Shown here: positions 37,141-46,639 of the stretch, one piece after another
Layout: every line of letters begins with the position of its first letter
Numbering within the stretch: position 1 is the stretch's first letter
The notes under the pieces: generated by a model
Databases searched by the model: none
Told to the model about the DNA's origin: nothing
What the model saw: the letters and a program-made list of their open reading frames with translations, nothing else
Source: Prorocentrum cordatum
Lineage: Eukaryota > Sar > Dinophyceae > Prorocentrales > Prorocentraceae
DNA length: 64,000 nucleotides
Reading direction: 5' to 3'
Assembly (NCBI GenBank): GCA_963575745.1
Contig: CAUYUJ010016696.1
Location: 27,501 to 91,500, forward strand
Made by a program: the position numbers and the translations under genes

Positions 37141-38984
37141 CTGCCCCTCTGGCCATGATCAGTTGCACATGATTGAGTGGCTGGTTGGCCTTCTACGGCA
37201 CGGCCTCCAAAGGGTCCCCACTTCTTCCAGCCGCACTGGCCCTATCCGTTGCTCCTCCTGCTCATTCTGCTGCTCCTCCTGCTCCTTCTCTGGCCCTCTC
37301 CGTGCTGGAAGCCACAGGCATCGAGATCATTCTCTCCTCCTCCTCATCCGCCCGTCCTCCCCCTTGTCTGTCGGGTGTGCCTGCGCGGCTAACGTCTTCC
37401 TCGCCAGGGCTTTCAGTGTTCCCTTGCGCAGGCGATCCGAAGGCCATGTCAGCTTGCACCTGCAGAGCGGCGCTGCTCGATCTTCCCGAGCCTTCTCATC
37501 TGCAGCAGCGCGCCCTCCTAACGAATGATAGCCATGCGCGCGCTCGCAATGTCTCGCTCCAGGGCGTTTCAGGCATGCAGCACAGGAGCAGGCACGACCC
37601 GGCTCGCCTCTCCCGGCGCGCCTCCCCGACTCGTGCGGCCTTCCCTCGGAGTCTGCACGCGGACGCCCGTGATCCGGCGGCCGCCGTCCGCTCCTCCGTG
37701 CCACACTGCACGGGAGCCCCGCCGTGGCAGAGTGCAGGTCTCAAGGATGGGGGTCACCATCATGGCCGCGCGGGGGGGAGGGGGGAGGACTTGGCACGGG
37801 AGGAGCAAAGCTGGGAGGGCAGGGGAGAGGCTCCGCCGTGCGAGCGCCCCGAGGGCGCCTCGAGGTGCACCCGCAGCGGAAGCCGAAGCCAGAGCGGAGG
37901 GGTTCACAGCAGCTGGACATGGGGGCCCACCCTGCAGGCTCGATTCATCAGCACATCGTCGAGCAGTGCTGCAGCCTCCCCTGAGCATAGGCCCTCACTC
38001 GGGAAGGGGAGGAGTGGATGGCGCTGACCGCGGAGAAGATGACCTCGCAGATACAGGCGGAGCTCGAGGCCCCTGCGACCCTCGTCCGCTGTGCGACCCC
38101 GCGTCGCCCAAATCCTTGCACAGTCGCAGCCGGCGCTGCCTGGCACGGTGAAGCCTGGCCTCAGAGCTGGAATCTCGAGCGGCAGCGTTTCGCAGGGGTC
38201 CTCGAGGTTCGAGGTCCGAGGGCGGAGATTTGGAGCGTTTCTCGCCCTTGTTGGGCCTCTGGGGGGCTTCTCGTCGCCACTGCTGGGTTCCCTTTTTGAC
38301 AGCCTGGCCCGAACGCATCCCAGGACAGGTCGAGAGGTTGTCTTTTACCCACCCCCCTGAGGTTTTTCGCCGTGTGCGGTCTCCTGGGGTCTTCGCCGGG
38401 CCCTGGGGCCGTTAGAGAGAACGACTCAGGACGAACGGCCGATCCTCGGGGGAAGCCGTGGGGTCCAGGACCCGTTTCCCTCAGGACCTCGGCCTTCATG
38501 GCAGCTGGAGCCGGAGTCTGGTCGGACAGCACTGTGGCCGCTCGCGTTTGTGCTTCTCAGGAGTCGGGCAGCCCTGGGTCAGGGTAGCGCAGTCCGGGGC
38601 ACCGCTTAGGCCCGTGCGAAAGCCGCGCAGTCGACACCCAGTGCCGTCACGCAACGTCTGGCAGGAGTTTGCCTGCATCCATTGCGGTCCGCACCGCATC
38701 CGATGTCAGGTCGGCTAGCTACTTTCTGGCAGTTTCGAGAAGCGGCCATCGTACGACTCTTTCTTGCGTGGGCCACCGTGCGGGCCGATGGTATTGGTCT
38801 CGCTGACATGCGTAGTGCGCCTTTGCAGGACCAGTCCAAGAGCCATTGTGCGGGACTGGTCTGTGGACAGCAGTGTAACATGTAGTCCACTGCAGCAGGC
38901 CATCTGGCTGGGTTTTCGAACGTGGACGATCGAGGCATCCTTTCTTGTTGTGCAGGCGCTCCACGACATGGTACCCCCGCCCTT
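37141..38984. other. Unassigned GC-rich segment
   Basis: About 1.8 kb with many overlapping ORFs on both strands and no recognisable domain. The sequence is not strongly repetitive, so cryptic exons cannot be excluded. GGTCCAGGACCCGTTTCCC at 38461-38479 is the reverse complement of part of the GAC-array tail. Confidence 0.35.
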
Positions 38985-39115
38985 CCCCAAGATCCGACGC
39001 CTCGCACAAGCTGAGACATTGTGAACCATCACGACAGTGGCCCTGGACCCCATCCTTCTGCTCCACTTTCCGAGCTGGCTCGATCTGTGAGGGTCCCGGG
39101 GCCCCAAGCAGGCGA
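38985..39115 (-). repeat. Dispersed repeat F11, copy 2 (inverted)
   Basis: On the minus strand it reads CCTCACAGATCGAGCCAGCTC, GTCGTGATGGTTCACAATGT and GCGTCGGATCTTGGGG, matching the other copies. Confidence 0.7.
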
Positions 39116-39129
39116 AATCGCCCGGGCCG

Positions 39130-39331
39130 ACATCATTAGGGAACAAGAAGTGACATAAACATACAAATTCGGAGGTCCGCGCGGATTTCTCGGATCCGCG
39201 CTGGACCCCCCTCCCTGGAGCGCGGACCGCGCCAGCGGCGGCGCCGGAGGCGCCGCCAGGGGGCCCCAGCGCGGATCCGAGAAATCCGCGTGGACTTCCG
39301 AGTTTTTATGTTTTTTTTCCCCTAATGATGG
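39130..39331. mobile_element. F5 fold-back element
   Basis: About 200 bp, almost fully palindromic: CATCATTAGGG / CCCTAATGATG ends, then CATAAACATACAAATTCGGA with its complement, GCGGATTTCTCGGATCCGCG with its complement, and a GGCGGCGCC hub. Diverged copies of this sequence are embedded in both arms of the palindrome at 56.2-60.1 kb (GACATAAACGTGAAC, GAAATCCGCGCGG, GCGCTGGACCCCCCTCC). Confidence 0.88.
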
Positions 39332-40204
39332 GGACGCCTGGGGATCTCTCAGGGGACGGCCGGGCCTGGCCCGGGGCGCTCCACGGACGGGTGCCCCCGC
39401 CCCGCGGCGAGGAGGTGGAGGAGGAGGCGGAGGCGGAGGCGGAGGCGGAGGCGGAGGCGGAGGCGGAGGCGGAGGAGGTGGTGGAGGAGGAGGAGGAGGA
39501 GGAAGAGGAGGAGGGGAAGGAGGAGGAGGAGGAGGAGGAGGAGGAGGAGGAGGAGGAGGAGGAGGAGGAGGAGGAGATACTGGTGATGGTGTGGCAGCAA
39601 GGGGTGGCAGCAAGGCGGTCGGCCCAGTCAGGGGTCCGCAAACCTGGCTCCGGACTCTCTTGAGCCGACGCTTGAGCCAGGGGTGTGGCGGGGGTCCTCG
39701 CCGGGCCCCAGGGCCATCAAGAAGCTGGCCAGGCTCGGCGACTGCAAAGGGGATGGTTGCGCCAGGGGGTGGTTTGCCATCGGCGCCGTGGGGCCCGGGG
39801 GGCACGACAGTGTCCTCGTCGGGCCTCGGGGAGGAGAACTCTATCGAGGTTCCCGCCCATCCACCACGGAGCCCCCCAGGGTGCCACTTGCAAACCACAC
39901 CCTTTGCAAACCACACCTTTCGGAGTCGCCGACAGGCGGCCGTGGGGAAAGGGTCGGGACATTTGGGGCCGCGTATTGAAAACATCAAGACGTCCCACGT
40001 CTGGAGGCGGAAGTAAGCACGAGGCGCCAGCATTTTTGGATCCAGGCTGTCCTGAGTCGGCTCTTGAAAAGCATCCGCGCCCACGGATGCGAACGCCGCC
40101 CAATCGGCCGACCAGTCGGGCCCTCTCATCCGTTCTCCTCTTCTCTTCCGCTTCTCCTCCCCTGAGATTCTGGCGCCTTCATTTGTTCGAACCAGGCGTT
40201 CTTG
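39332..40204. repeat. GAG/GCG array and unassigned sequence
   Basis: (GGAGGC)n at 39420-39475 and (GAG)n at 39480-39575. 39600-40204 holds no recognisable gene. GGTTTGC(A)AACCACACC(C/T)TT repeats occur at 39890-39920. Confidence 0.55.
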
Positions 40205-40345
40205 CTTGGTCTTGGGCTTCCGGACCCGCACAGATCGATCTGGCTCGAAATACGGCGCAGAAAGATGATGTCCATGGCTCCAATTGCGTTTATTTCAACG
40301 ATGTTGCATGTTTTCATTACGTCGGATCTCAGTGTCATCCCTCTC
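40205..40345 (+). repeat. Dispersed repeat F11, copy 3
   Basis: CACAGATCGATCTGGCTCGA, GCAGAAAGATGATGTCCATGG, GATGTTGCATGTTTTCATTA and CGTCGGATCTCAGTGTC match copy 1. Confidence 0.75.
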
Positions 40346-40738
40346 TTCATCTTTCCTCCCTTTTTTGTTCTCTGTCTCTCTCCCTCCTCCCTCTCCCTCA
40401 CAGGCGACACTAGCACCACTTAGCCTTTGAACATCCAAAACCTCCTAAAACCTCGAAGGACACCGGAGAATGAGAGGGAGGATAATGAGGAGGAGGAGGA
40501 GGAGGAGGAGGAGGAGGAGGAGGAGGAGGAAGAGGAGGAGGAGGAGGAGGAGGAGGAGGAAGGAGGAGGAAGAGGAGGAGGCGGAGGAGAAGTAGGAGGA
40601 GGAGCTTATCCTCCCTCCCTCCCTCCTTCCACCTCTCCCCCAGCCTCCAGAGTGGACAGTCAGCCTGCGGAGGCCCCCCGATCTCCAGAGTGCGCAGGAG
40701 ACAATCAAAGACCTCGATGCTCGGTCCTCCCTCCTCGG
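40346..40738. repeat. TC-rich stretch and GAG array
   Basis: (TCTCTCCC)-type sequence at 40370-40400, (GAG)n at 40488-40605, then TCCCTCCC repeats. No gene. Confidence 0.65.
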
Positions 40739-41124
40739 CCACGCGAAGAGGGGGGTATGGGGGAGTGGGGAATGCTTCTTAGTTAGAAGCACCCCTGCTT
40801 CATTGACGGCGCGGGCCTTACCCACGGTCGAGCATCTGATTCAGAAACCTCCTCCCGAAAGGTTGGGCCTAGGTTTTTCAGTTAAAACAAAATTGCAGGA
40901 AAGCTGGGCCAGTTACTTCAGCACGTTTGTATCCTCCAGCGCGGACAAGCAAAGGAGGCCCAGGTTCGTTGGGAGAAACTTCGGGAAGCTGGCCCAGGTC
41001 TCTTAAATGATGATTTTCTTGGTCATATTTTCTGCTGTCTAGATGTAGGGCTGGCGCCTTCCCAGGAGCAGCCTCCTTCTAAGGAACCTTTCCCCCTCCC
41101 CCCACCCCCTCTGCGCGCCGCCAA
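40739..41124. mobile_element. F6 inverted-repeat element, copy C, interrupted by F7
   Basis: Left CACGCGAAGAGGGGGG and AATGCTTCTTAGTTAGAAGC, hub GCGGGCCTTACCCAC, then F7 (40826-41037), then CTAGATGTAGGGCTGGCGCC, CTTCTAAGGAACCTTTCCCC and right end CTCTGCGCGCCGCC. Compared with the intact copy at 12954-13117 the break falls inside the central hub. Confidence 0.75.
40826..41037. repeat. Dispersed repeat F7, copy nested in F6
   Basis: GTCGAGCATCTGATTCAGAA, CTCCTCCCGAAAGGTTGGGC, GAAAGCTGGGCCAGTTACTT, GGAAGCTGGCCCAGGTCTC and TTAAATGATGATTTTCTTGG follow the order of the copy at 41975-42175. Paired GCTGGGCC / GGCCCAG words give internal hairpins. Confidence 0.7.
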
Positions 41125-41154
41125 CCTCCTCCTCTCTCTCTCTCTCTTTCTCCG

Positions 41155-41300
41155 CCGGTGGCATCTATGCACCACCACCACCGTGCCTGGCCAGGGCCAT
41201 CTTTGTCCCGAGGGTGGCGTATAGACGGCCTGGAGGGCGTACGCACCATGCCACAGGATGGCCCTGGCCAGGCAGCGGTGGTGGCGCACTGATGCCGTCT
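41155..41300. mobile_element. F14 fold-back element
   Basis: GGTGGCATCTATGCACCACC, CACCACCGTGCCTGGCCAGG and GCCAT pair with ATGGCCCTGGCCAGGCAGCG and GTGGTGGCGCACTGATGCC. About 50-bp arms flank a 45-bp loop. Confidence 0.75.
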
Positions 41301-41911
41301 GTGTCCTTCTTCCTCCGGTGGTCCGCTGGGCGCGTGCGCCGAGAGCCGCCCCGCGAGGTGTTCGGGACGCTGTCGCTGGCGCCCCAGATCATGGACCCCG
41401 CCGCGGCTCGTTCCCGCGCGCCTGCCCCGTGCGAGCGCGGGGGGCTGTGAGCGCACGCCAGGTGCGCGCCGCGGCCGACGCGTCGGCGACGCCGGCGCAT
41501 GGGCGCTCAGGGGTCGATCGCGCTGCCGACGGCGCGCAGTCCGCACGGGCGGAAGGGGGGGTCGGCAGCCGCCCGGGGACCCCCCCTTGGGGGCGGAGGC
41601 CGCTCACGACCGATCGGTTCGCGCGGTGTCGGGGGCCGGGGGGCCCGTGTCGCCTAGAGGCGCCAGGCGCGAGGTCCACACGAACGAGGCGGGTCGGCAG
41701 CCCTGTGGGGAGCCTCCCTGAAGGCGGGGAGAGTTGCATCGGCGTCACCCCAGCATACTCATACCATGTGTGCATCGCCCCCCCCCCCCCCCCAGGGGCG
41801 ACGCGCGCCGAGAAATCTTATGGTATGCGCTCCGTGCTGGGCGCTTTCTGGCCATACCGCTCGGGAAACGAAATACTACGGGTTGGGGGTCGGACGCACG
41901 CCTCCAAGGCG
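41301..41911. other. Unassigned GC-rich segment
   Basis: No recognisable gene. A C16 run sits at 41779-41794. ORFs lack domains. Confidence 0.35.
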
Positions 41912-41972
41912 GAATATATATATGTATATATATATATATATGTATATATATGTATATATGTATATACACACA
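41912..41972. repeat. TA/TGTA microsatellite
   Basis: (TA)n with TGTATA interruptions, directly before the F7 copy. An island of pure A/T in GC-rich DNA. Confidence 0.9.
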
Positions 41973-41974
41973 TC

Positions 41975-42175
41975 GTCGAGCATCTGATCAAGACACCTCC
42001 CCCCCGAAAAGCTGGGCCAGCGCTGCTTAACCAGCTTGCCGGACAAGTGGCCCAGTTTCTTGGGCACGCTCGCCCCCTCCAGCGGTAACGGCAGGCATTG
42101 GCCCAGCTTTGCCTTAAGACACGTCTGGGAAGCTTTCCCATATTCCTTAGACGATAATGTTTTGGATCGGAACTC
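41975..42175. repeat. Dispersed repeat F7, free copy
   Basis: Begins GTCGAGCATCTGATCAAGAC and runs through GCTGGGCCAGCGCTGCTTAA, GTGGCCCAGTTTCTTGGGCA and CCTTAGACGATAATG. Reference for the nested copy at 40826-41037 and partial copies at 2.17 and 3.62 kb. Confidence 0.7.
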
Positions 42176-42215
42176 TGATTGCAGTACTCGTATGTCAGGA
42201 TGTCCTCGTGCGTCC

Positions 42216-42574
42216 CGTTCCAGACGGAGCGGCTCGCGCAGCGTCAGGGGCAAAGCACACACACAATCAAATCACACAATCACGCAATCACGCAATCACG
42301 CAATCACGCAATCACACAATCACGCAATCACTCACACACACACACACACACATCCGTATCCGCGGCCTCGCGGGCGGGGCCTCTGGGCCGCAGCCCCGCG
42401 GATAATCTGCGGCGTTTTCTATCGCGGAGGCCCCGCAAGATACCTTCGGGTGCGGCCCCGTACCCGCGGGATCGCGCCCCAGAGTCCAGACCGCGACGGC
42501 GCGGCCGCAGACATCTTTGCCGCTCGTGACCGAGTGGCGGAGGGCGTTCCAGACGGAGCGGCTCGCGCAGCGTC
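42216..42574. repeat. 30-bp direct repeats around an AATCACGC array
   Basis: CGTTCCAGACGGAGCGGCTC GCGCAGCGTC occurs at 42216-42245 and, identically, at 42545-42574. Between them lie (CACAATCACG)n and (CA)n at 42258-42350 and a GC-rich inverted segment (GCGGGGCCTCTGGGCCGCAG, CCCGCGGATAATCTGCGG). Confidence 0.85.
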
Positions 42575-43489
42575 GCTGCCGCGCGTGCCTCATCTTAGGA
42601 TCGGCGCCCTGCCCCCGTCGCTCAGAACGGTACTCTATATCCCCAGCGCGGGCCCCTGTCGCGGGTCTTGCTCCTTCTGGATCGTCGTCGCCGCCCTCTT
42701 TTTTCCCCTCCTCCGCCTTCTCCTGGCCCTCCTGCTCCTCCCGCTCCCTCCCCTCCCGCTCTCTGCTGCTTCTGCTGTTCGTTCTCGTCGTCCTCCTCAT
42801 CCTCCTCCTCCTCCCTCCTCCCCCTCAGCCTCCTTCTCCTCCTCCTCCTCCTCCTACTCCTATTTTTCCTCCCGTTCATCCGCCACTGCCTCCTCCACCG
42901 AATGTGCGCAGCTCTCTTATTCCGATTGCACAAGACACGATGGGGTCTTTTTGGGGGGAATTCCTGGCCCGCTCTGGCACGCCTCCGCGGACAGCGAAGA
43001 AACAACCCCATGGCAAGGGATGGGCGGGAGGGGTCTGATGTCAGGTACGGCGCGAGCGCGCCTAGCTTCTCCTCCTCCTCCTCCTCCTCCTCCTCCTCCT
43101 CTCCCTTCTCTCCCGCGCCGTCTTCAGCGTAGTGCACACCCCTGGCAACGATGCCCTCTGGCCTCTTTCCCGGACCTCCGAGTTCCGAGTTCCGAGCTCT
43201 CCCGCGCTCCCAAACTCGCCGTTGCCGTCGGCGCGCGACGCCGCCGTCGCCGCCGCCGTCGTCCTTTCGACCTCGGCGGCCGCCGGATGCCGGCGCGGCC
43301 CTGCCGCGCGCGCGCGGGCGCGGGCGCGCGATGGCGCGGGCCTCGGCGGCCGCGCTCCTCGGCGCGGGGCCGGTCGGCAGCGGCGGCCGATCGGCGGCGG
43401 CGGATCGGCGGCGGGCTGTCGCGGACTCGGCGGTGGCCCAACTCAGTAAAGCATGGGATTCCGGCGTGCGCCGGGCGTTTTCGTCCGGT
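42575..43489. other. CTC-rich and GC-rich unassigned segment
   Basis: CTC arrays at about 42795-42870 and 43068-43100. The rest is GC-rich (CGGCGGCGGATCGGCGGCGG near 43380-43420). No gene recognised. Confidence 0.4.
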
Positions 43490-43625
43490 TTCGGCCCCCC
43501 TGTCCCTCACACATCGATTTGGCTCGAGAGATGGTGCAGGACTATGAGGTCGAGGGCTCTGGTCCTGATTTTTCACCATGTTGCAAGTGTTTCGCCACGT
43601 AGGTTCTCAGGGTCTGCGGGCCCCT
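43490..43625 (+). repeat. Dispersed repeat F11, copy 4
   Basis: CCTCACACATCGATTTGGCTCG, GAGGTCGAGGGCTCTGGTCC, TGATTTTTCACCATGTTGCA and GTAGGTTCTCAGGGTC follow the family order. Confidence 0.65.
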
Positions 43626-43979
43626 CGCCGCATCGGCCTTGTGCTCCCAGGCCTGATCACAGGAATGCGAGTCAAGACAACAGAGGCTGGCCTTCGGGGG
43701 CCCCCTCGTCGCCGCAGCTGGACGCAGCTCGGACAACTGGTGCGTTTGGACCCCGGGAGGGGTCCAGGGACCGATGTTGAGCTGGCGTTGTCTCAACTAG
43801 CCCGCTCCGAGGGTCGGCGTCGGCGTCATCGTCGTCGCCGTAGTGGTCGAGGCTGGGAAGGCTCAGGGGGATGTTGAGGCTGGTGATGGCGATGATGGTT
43901 TTGGGGGTGATGGTAGTGATGGTTATGGTGGTGATGGTACTGATGAAGGTGATGACGACGATGCTGAAGATGATGATGG

Positions 43980-44017
<38 letters not shown>

Positions 44018-44063
44018 CTGATGCTGATGCTGATGCTGATGCTGATGCTGCTGATGATGATGG

Positions 44064-44111
<48 letters not shown>

Positions 44112-44685
44112 GAGTGATTATTTTGTTCACCAGACAGAGCCCCGGTGGAGCTCTCACAGCCTGTTGCTTTGATTGGTGGGGGCGACGTTCTTCCTTGGCT
44201 CTGGCGCGCCTCCGTGTCACGCTGCGGCATGGCTTTGTTGTGGAGCGTTGTGCAGCCTTCGGCTGTGGGCTTTTCATCGAGAGGGAATCATAATCATGAT
44301 GATGAGGATGACCAGGAAGAGAGTGAATCTATGTGATTATGGTGAGGGAGAGGATGTGGACGAGGAGGCCATGCAAGACCTCCTCCTCCCACCCCTTCCC
44401 TCCCCCCTCTGGGCCTGGGCAGGCAGGTCCTCCCGCCGCGTGGGCAGGGGCGTCTCTCCAGCGGACCGGCCGACCATGGCGGCGACGGCGCGGCAGCGAC
44501 GACGGCGGCAGAGACGCCGACGGCGACAGCGACGCCGACGGCGATGCGACGAGATCACGCAGCCGACGTCTTGATCCGAAGACTGCCCCCCAGCTTCCCG
44601 TCGTGGCTCTCTCGCGACGAAAGCATGTCTGGGATGGCGGCCACGTCGCCGATGGTGACGCGACCAGAGCTGCCCTGGTACGCCC
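43626..44685. repeat. GAT array and flanking unassigned sequence
   Basis: (GAT)n / (GCT GAT)n at about 43880-44115. 44120-44685 has GACGGCGACAGCGACGCC-type repeats at 44480-44550 and no recognisable gene. Confidence 0.6.
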
Positions 44686-44803
44686 GTGTTGCAACGCAGC
44701 GCGGACCGTGTTGCAACGTCTGGGTTGAGCTCGCTGCGTGTTGGCGCTCGGCACATGTGGGCCCCTTCGTGTTGGCGAAGGTGTAGCGCCAGACCTGCGT
44801 TTT
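44686..44803 (+). repeat. Dispersed repeat F10, copy 2
   Basis: Colinear with 7878-7990: CCCGTGTTGCAACGCAG, ACCGTGTTGCAACGT, GCTGCGTGTTGGC, CTTCGTGTTGGCGAAGGTG and AGCGCCAG. Confidence 0.6.
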
Positions 44804-45309
44804 CAGTGTGCGTGCTGAGCTCCGTGGCAGCACGCTACGGGTTGCGTGGCGTGTGCCGGGGCAGCTAGTCGGGGCCGAAGCCAGGTCTACTATATTATGT
44901 CATGCTTGACCCCACTTCTGGACTTGGCGGCCCAAGCACGGTGCACATTTTGCTTCGACACCTGTCGCCCGCAGAACCCGCCGGCACATGATGCACCACA
45001 CGTAGTCCCCAGGGACAGAGCCCAGATTAGTGCACATGAGGCGTTCCAAAAATGGCCTTGCCTTCGAGGATCGAAGGAGTTATCATCTCTTCCGCGGCGG
45101 AAGGCGGCGGAAGGTCGGCGGGCGGAAGGTCGGCGGAAGGCGGCGGCAGCCGCTGGCGGAAGCCGGCGGAAGCTCGGCGGAAGCTCGGCGGAAGGCGGCG
45201 GGAAGTAAGTCAATGCGCCCCTCAGATGAAAACGTGTTTGGGGGGCAGGGTTTCCGAAATCCGCCATCTATGCGCGGCTCGGCTCCCAGAAGGACCCGAG
45301 CTCTTCCGC
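44804..45309. repeat. GGCGGAAG repeats and unassigned sequence
   Basis: (GGCGGAAGGTCGGC)-type units at 45094-45206. Elsewhere nothing is recognised. Confidence 0.6.
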
Positions 45310-45523
45310 CGAAAACCCAGCGCGGAAAACCGAAAAAGGCGCCGAAAGCCAGAGGGGTGCCGACAACCAAAAGGGCGCCGAAATCCACAGCGGCGCCGAA
45401 AACAACAAGCAGCAACGAAAACCAAAGGGGCATCGAAGACCAAAGGGGCGCCGAGAATCAAGGGGGCGCCGAAAACCGAAAGGGCACCGAAAGCCAAAAG
45501 GAAGCGCCGAAAATCAAGGGGGC
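45310..45523. repeat. GGCGCCGAAAACCAAAG minisatellite
   Basis: Eight to nine diverged units of about 24-27 bp with GCGCCGAAA as the anchor. Translations give Lys/Ala/Pro or Asn/Gly repeats. Confidence 0.8.
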
Positions 45524-45880
45524 GCCCCGCCGCCCCGTGCGGCGCCGGCCGAGGCTGCCGAGCTGCTGCTCCCGCTGGCGGGCGGGCCGCCGCTGCGGCT
45601 CCACGTGCCGCGGGACGCAGGCGCTGGGCTCGCGCCGCGGCCCTTCGGGTGCGGAGCGGCCCTCGCGGTGCTGCCTGCCCCTGCCGCTGCCGGCGGGTAC
45701 AGCGGGGGCCCATGCCAAGAGGCACCCTGCTTGCCTCCAGGGTGCCCCGGGTTTCTTCGGTATCGATGGTTTTGCGATGGAAAGCGCTGCGTCCCCACGC
45801 CAAAAATCAAGGGACGTCCTGGGCCTCAGGGTTGGGTTTCTTGTGGGAGGTTTCTTGTGGACGGGCCTCCACTGTGAGGG
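45524..45880 (+). CDS. Exon-like open frame, function unknown
   Basis: The frame ending at TGA 45875-45877 reads AEAAELLLPLAGGPPLRLH, VPRDAGAGLAPRPFGCGA and ALAVLPAPAAAGG, hydrophobic and protein-like with G/C-ending codons. It then passes into a Cys-containing stretch (CQEAPCLPPGCPGFLRY). It could be one exon of a larger gene; no family recognised. The segment 45649-45704 is duplicated with 10 percent change at 45880-45934, just before the F8 element. Confidence 0.3.
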
Positions 45881-45941
45881 TGCGGAGCGGTCCTCGCGGT
45901 GTTGCCTGCCCCTGCTGTTGCTGGCGGGTATGCCCATAGGC

Positions 45942-46086
45942 TTAAGTCGGGCATGTCCCCTTACAGGAGAGTAGCAACACGATAGTATGGTGACGATTGT
46001 TCGTACTCTTGTGGCTGTTTTTGATCATTTTACTTTTTAAAACTTGTCTTTTAACACCCGCCTGTAGGAGGACATGCCCGACCTAA
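45942..46086. mobile_element. F8 inverted-repeat element, copy 2
   Basis: 145 bp. TTAAGTCGGGCATGTCC pairs with GGACATGCCCGACCTAA, with inner CTTACAGGAG / CCTGTAGGAG and an AT-rich core. Exact 8-bp flanking repeats CCATAGGC (45934-45941 and 46087-46094). Confidence 0.9.
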
Positions 46087-46094
46087 CCATAGGC

Positions 46095-46324
46095 ACGGGT
46101 CGAGGAGTAATGACGAGGACGAGGATGGCTAGGAGGAGGAGGCCGTCCGAAAGAGCTCCTTCTGCGGCTACTAAGACCAAGCGCCCCCCCCCCTCTGGTT
46201 CGAAGCGGGGGTAGGGGGTGTGGGGAAGCGCCTCCCACTCCGAACAAGGGAGAGGGGGGCGGCAAGGGCGACGACGACGCCGGCGACGACGACGACGATG
46301 ACCACCACGATCACGACCACGACA

Positions 46325-46386
<62 letters not shown>

Positions 46387-46477
46387 TGCGAGCTAGTGGT
46401 ATCCGCGACGGCGACGACGACGTTGGCGACGACCACGACGTCGACGACGACGATGACTGAGCACTAGTGTGATGCCA
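46095..46477. repeat. GAC array and short flank
   Basis: (GAC)n at 46270-46395 with CACGACCACGAC variants, then CGACGACGACG to 46458. No gene. Confidence 0.75.
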
Positions 46478-46612
46478 TTAAAGCTGGATCGAGCCATGAT
46501 GGGTTTACACTACAGCTGGATCGAATCTTAATGGGATGTTATTAGAGCTGCATCTAAGATATGGGAAATTCCTCTTAGAGTTGGATCGAGCTCTAATCTG
46601 ATTATATCGAAG
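46478..46612. repeat. 42-bp satellite, left part
   Basis: Three to four units of TAGAGCTGGATCGAGC...ATGGGA(T)TT type. Same satellite as 49000-49410. Confidence 0.75.
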
Positions 46613-46639
46613 ACGCCTACGGCGAATCACCGCCGCCCC

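Noticed and set aside
37173-38027. A 284-codon + frame as a gene
   Set aside because: No domain, no clear codon bias, and comparable frames exist on the other strand.
42360-42500. Structured RNA gene in the GC-rich hairpin region
   Set aside because: Pairing is limited and no known RNA signature (tRNA, 5S, snRNA boxes) is present.
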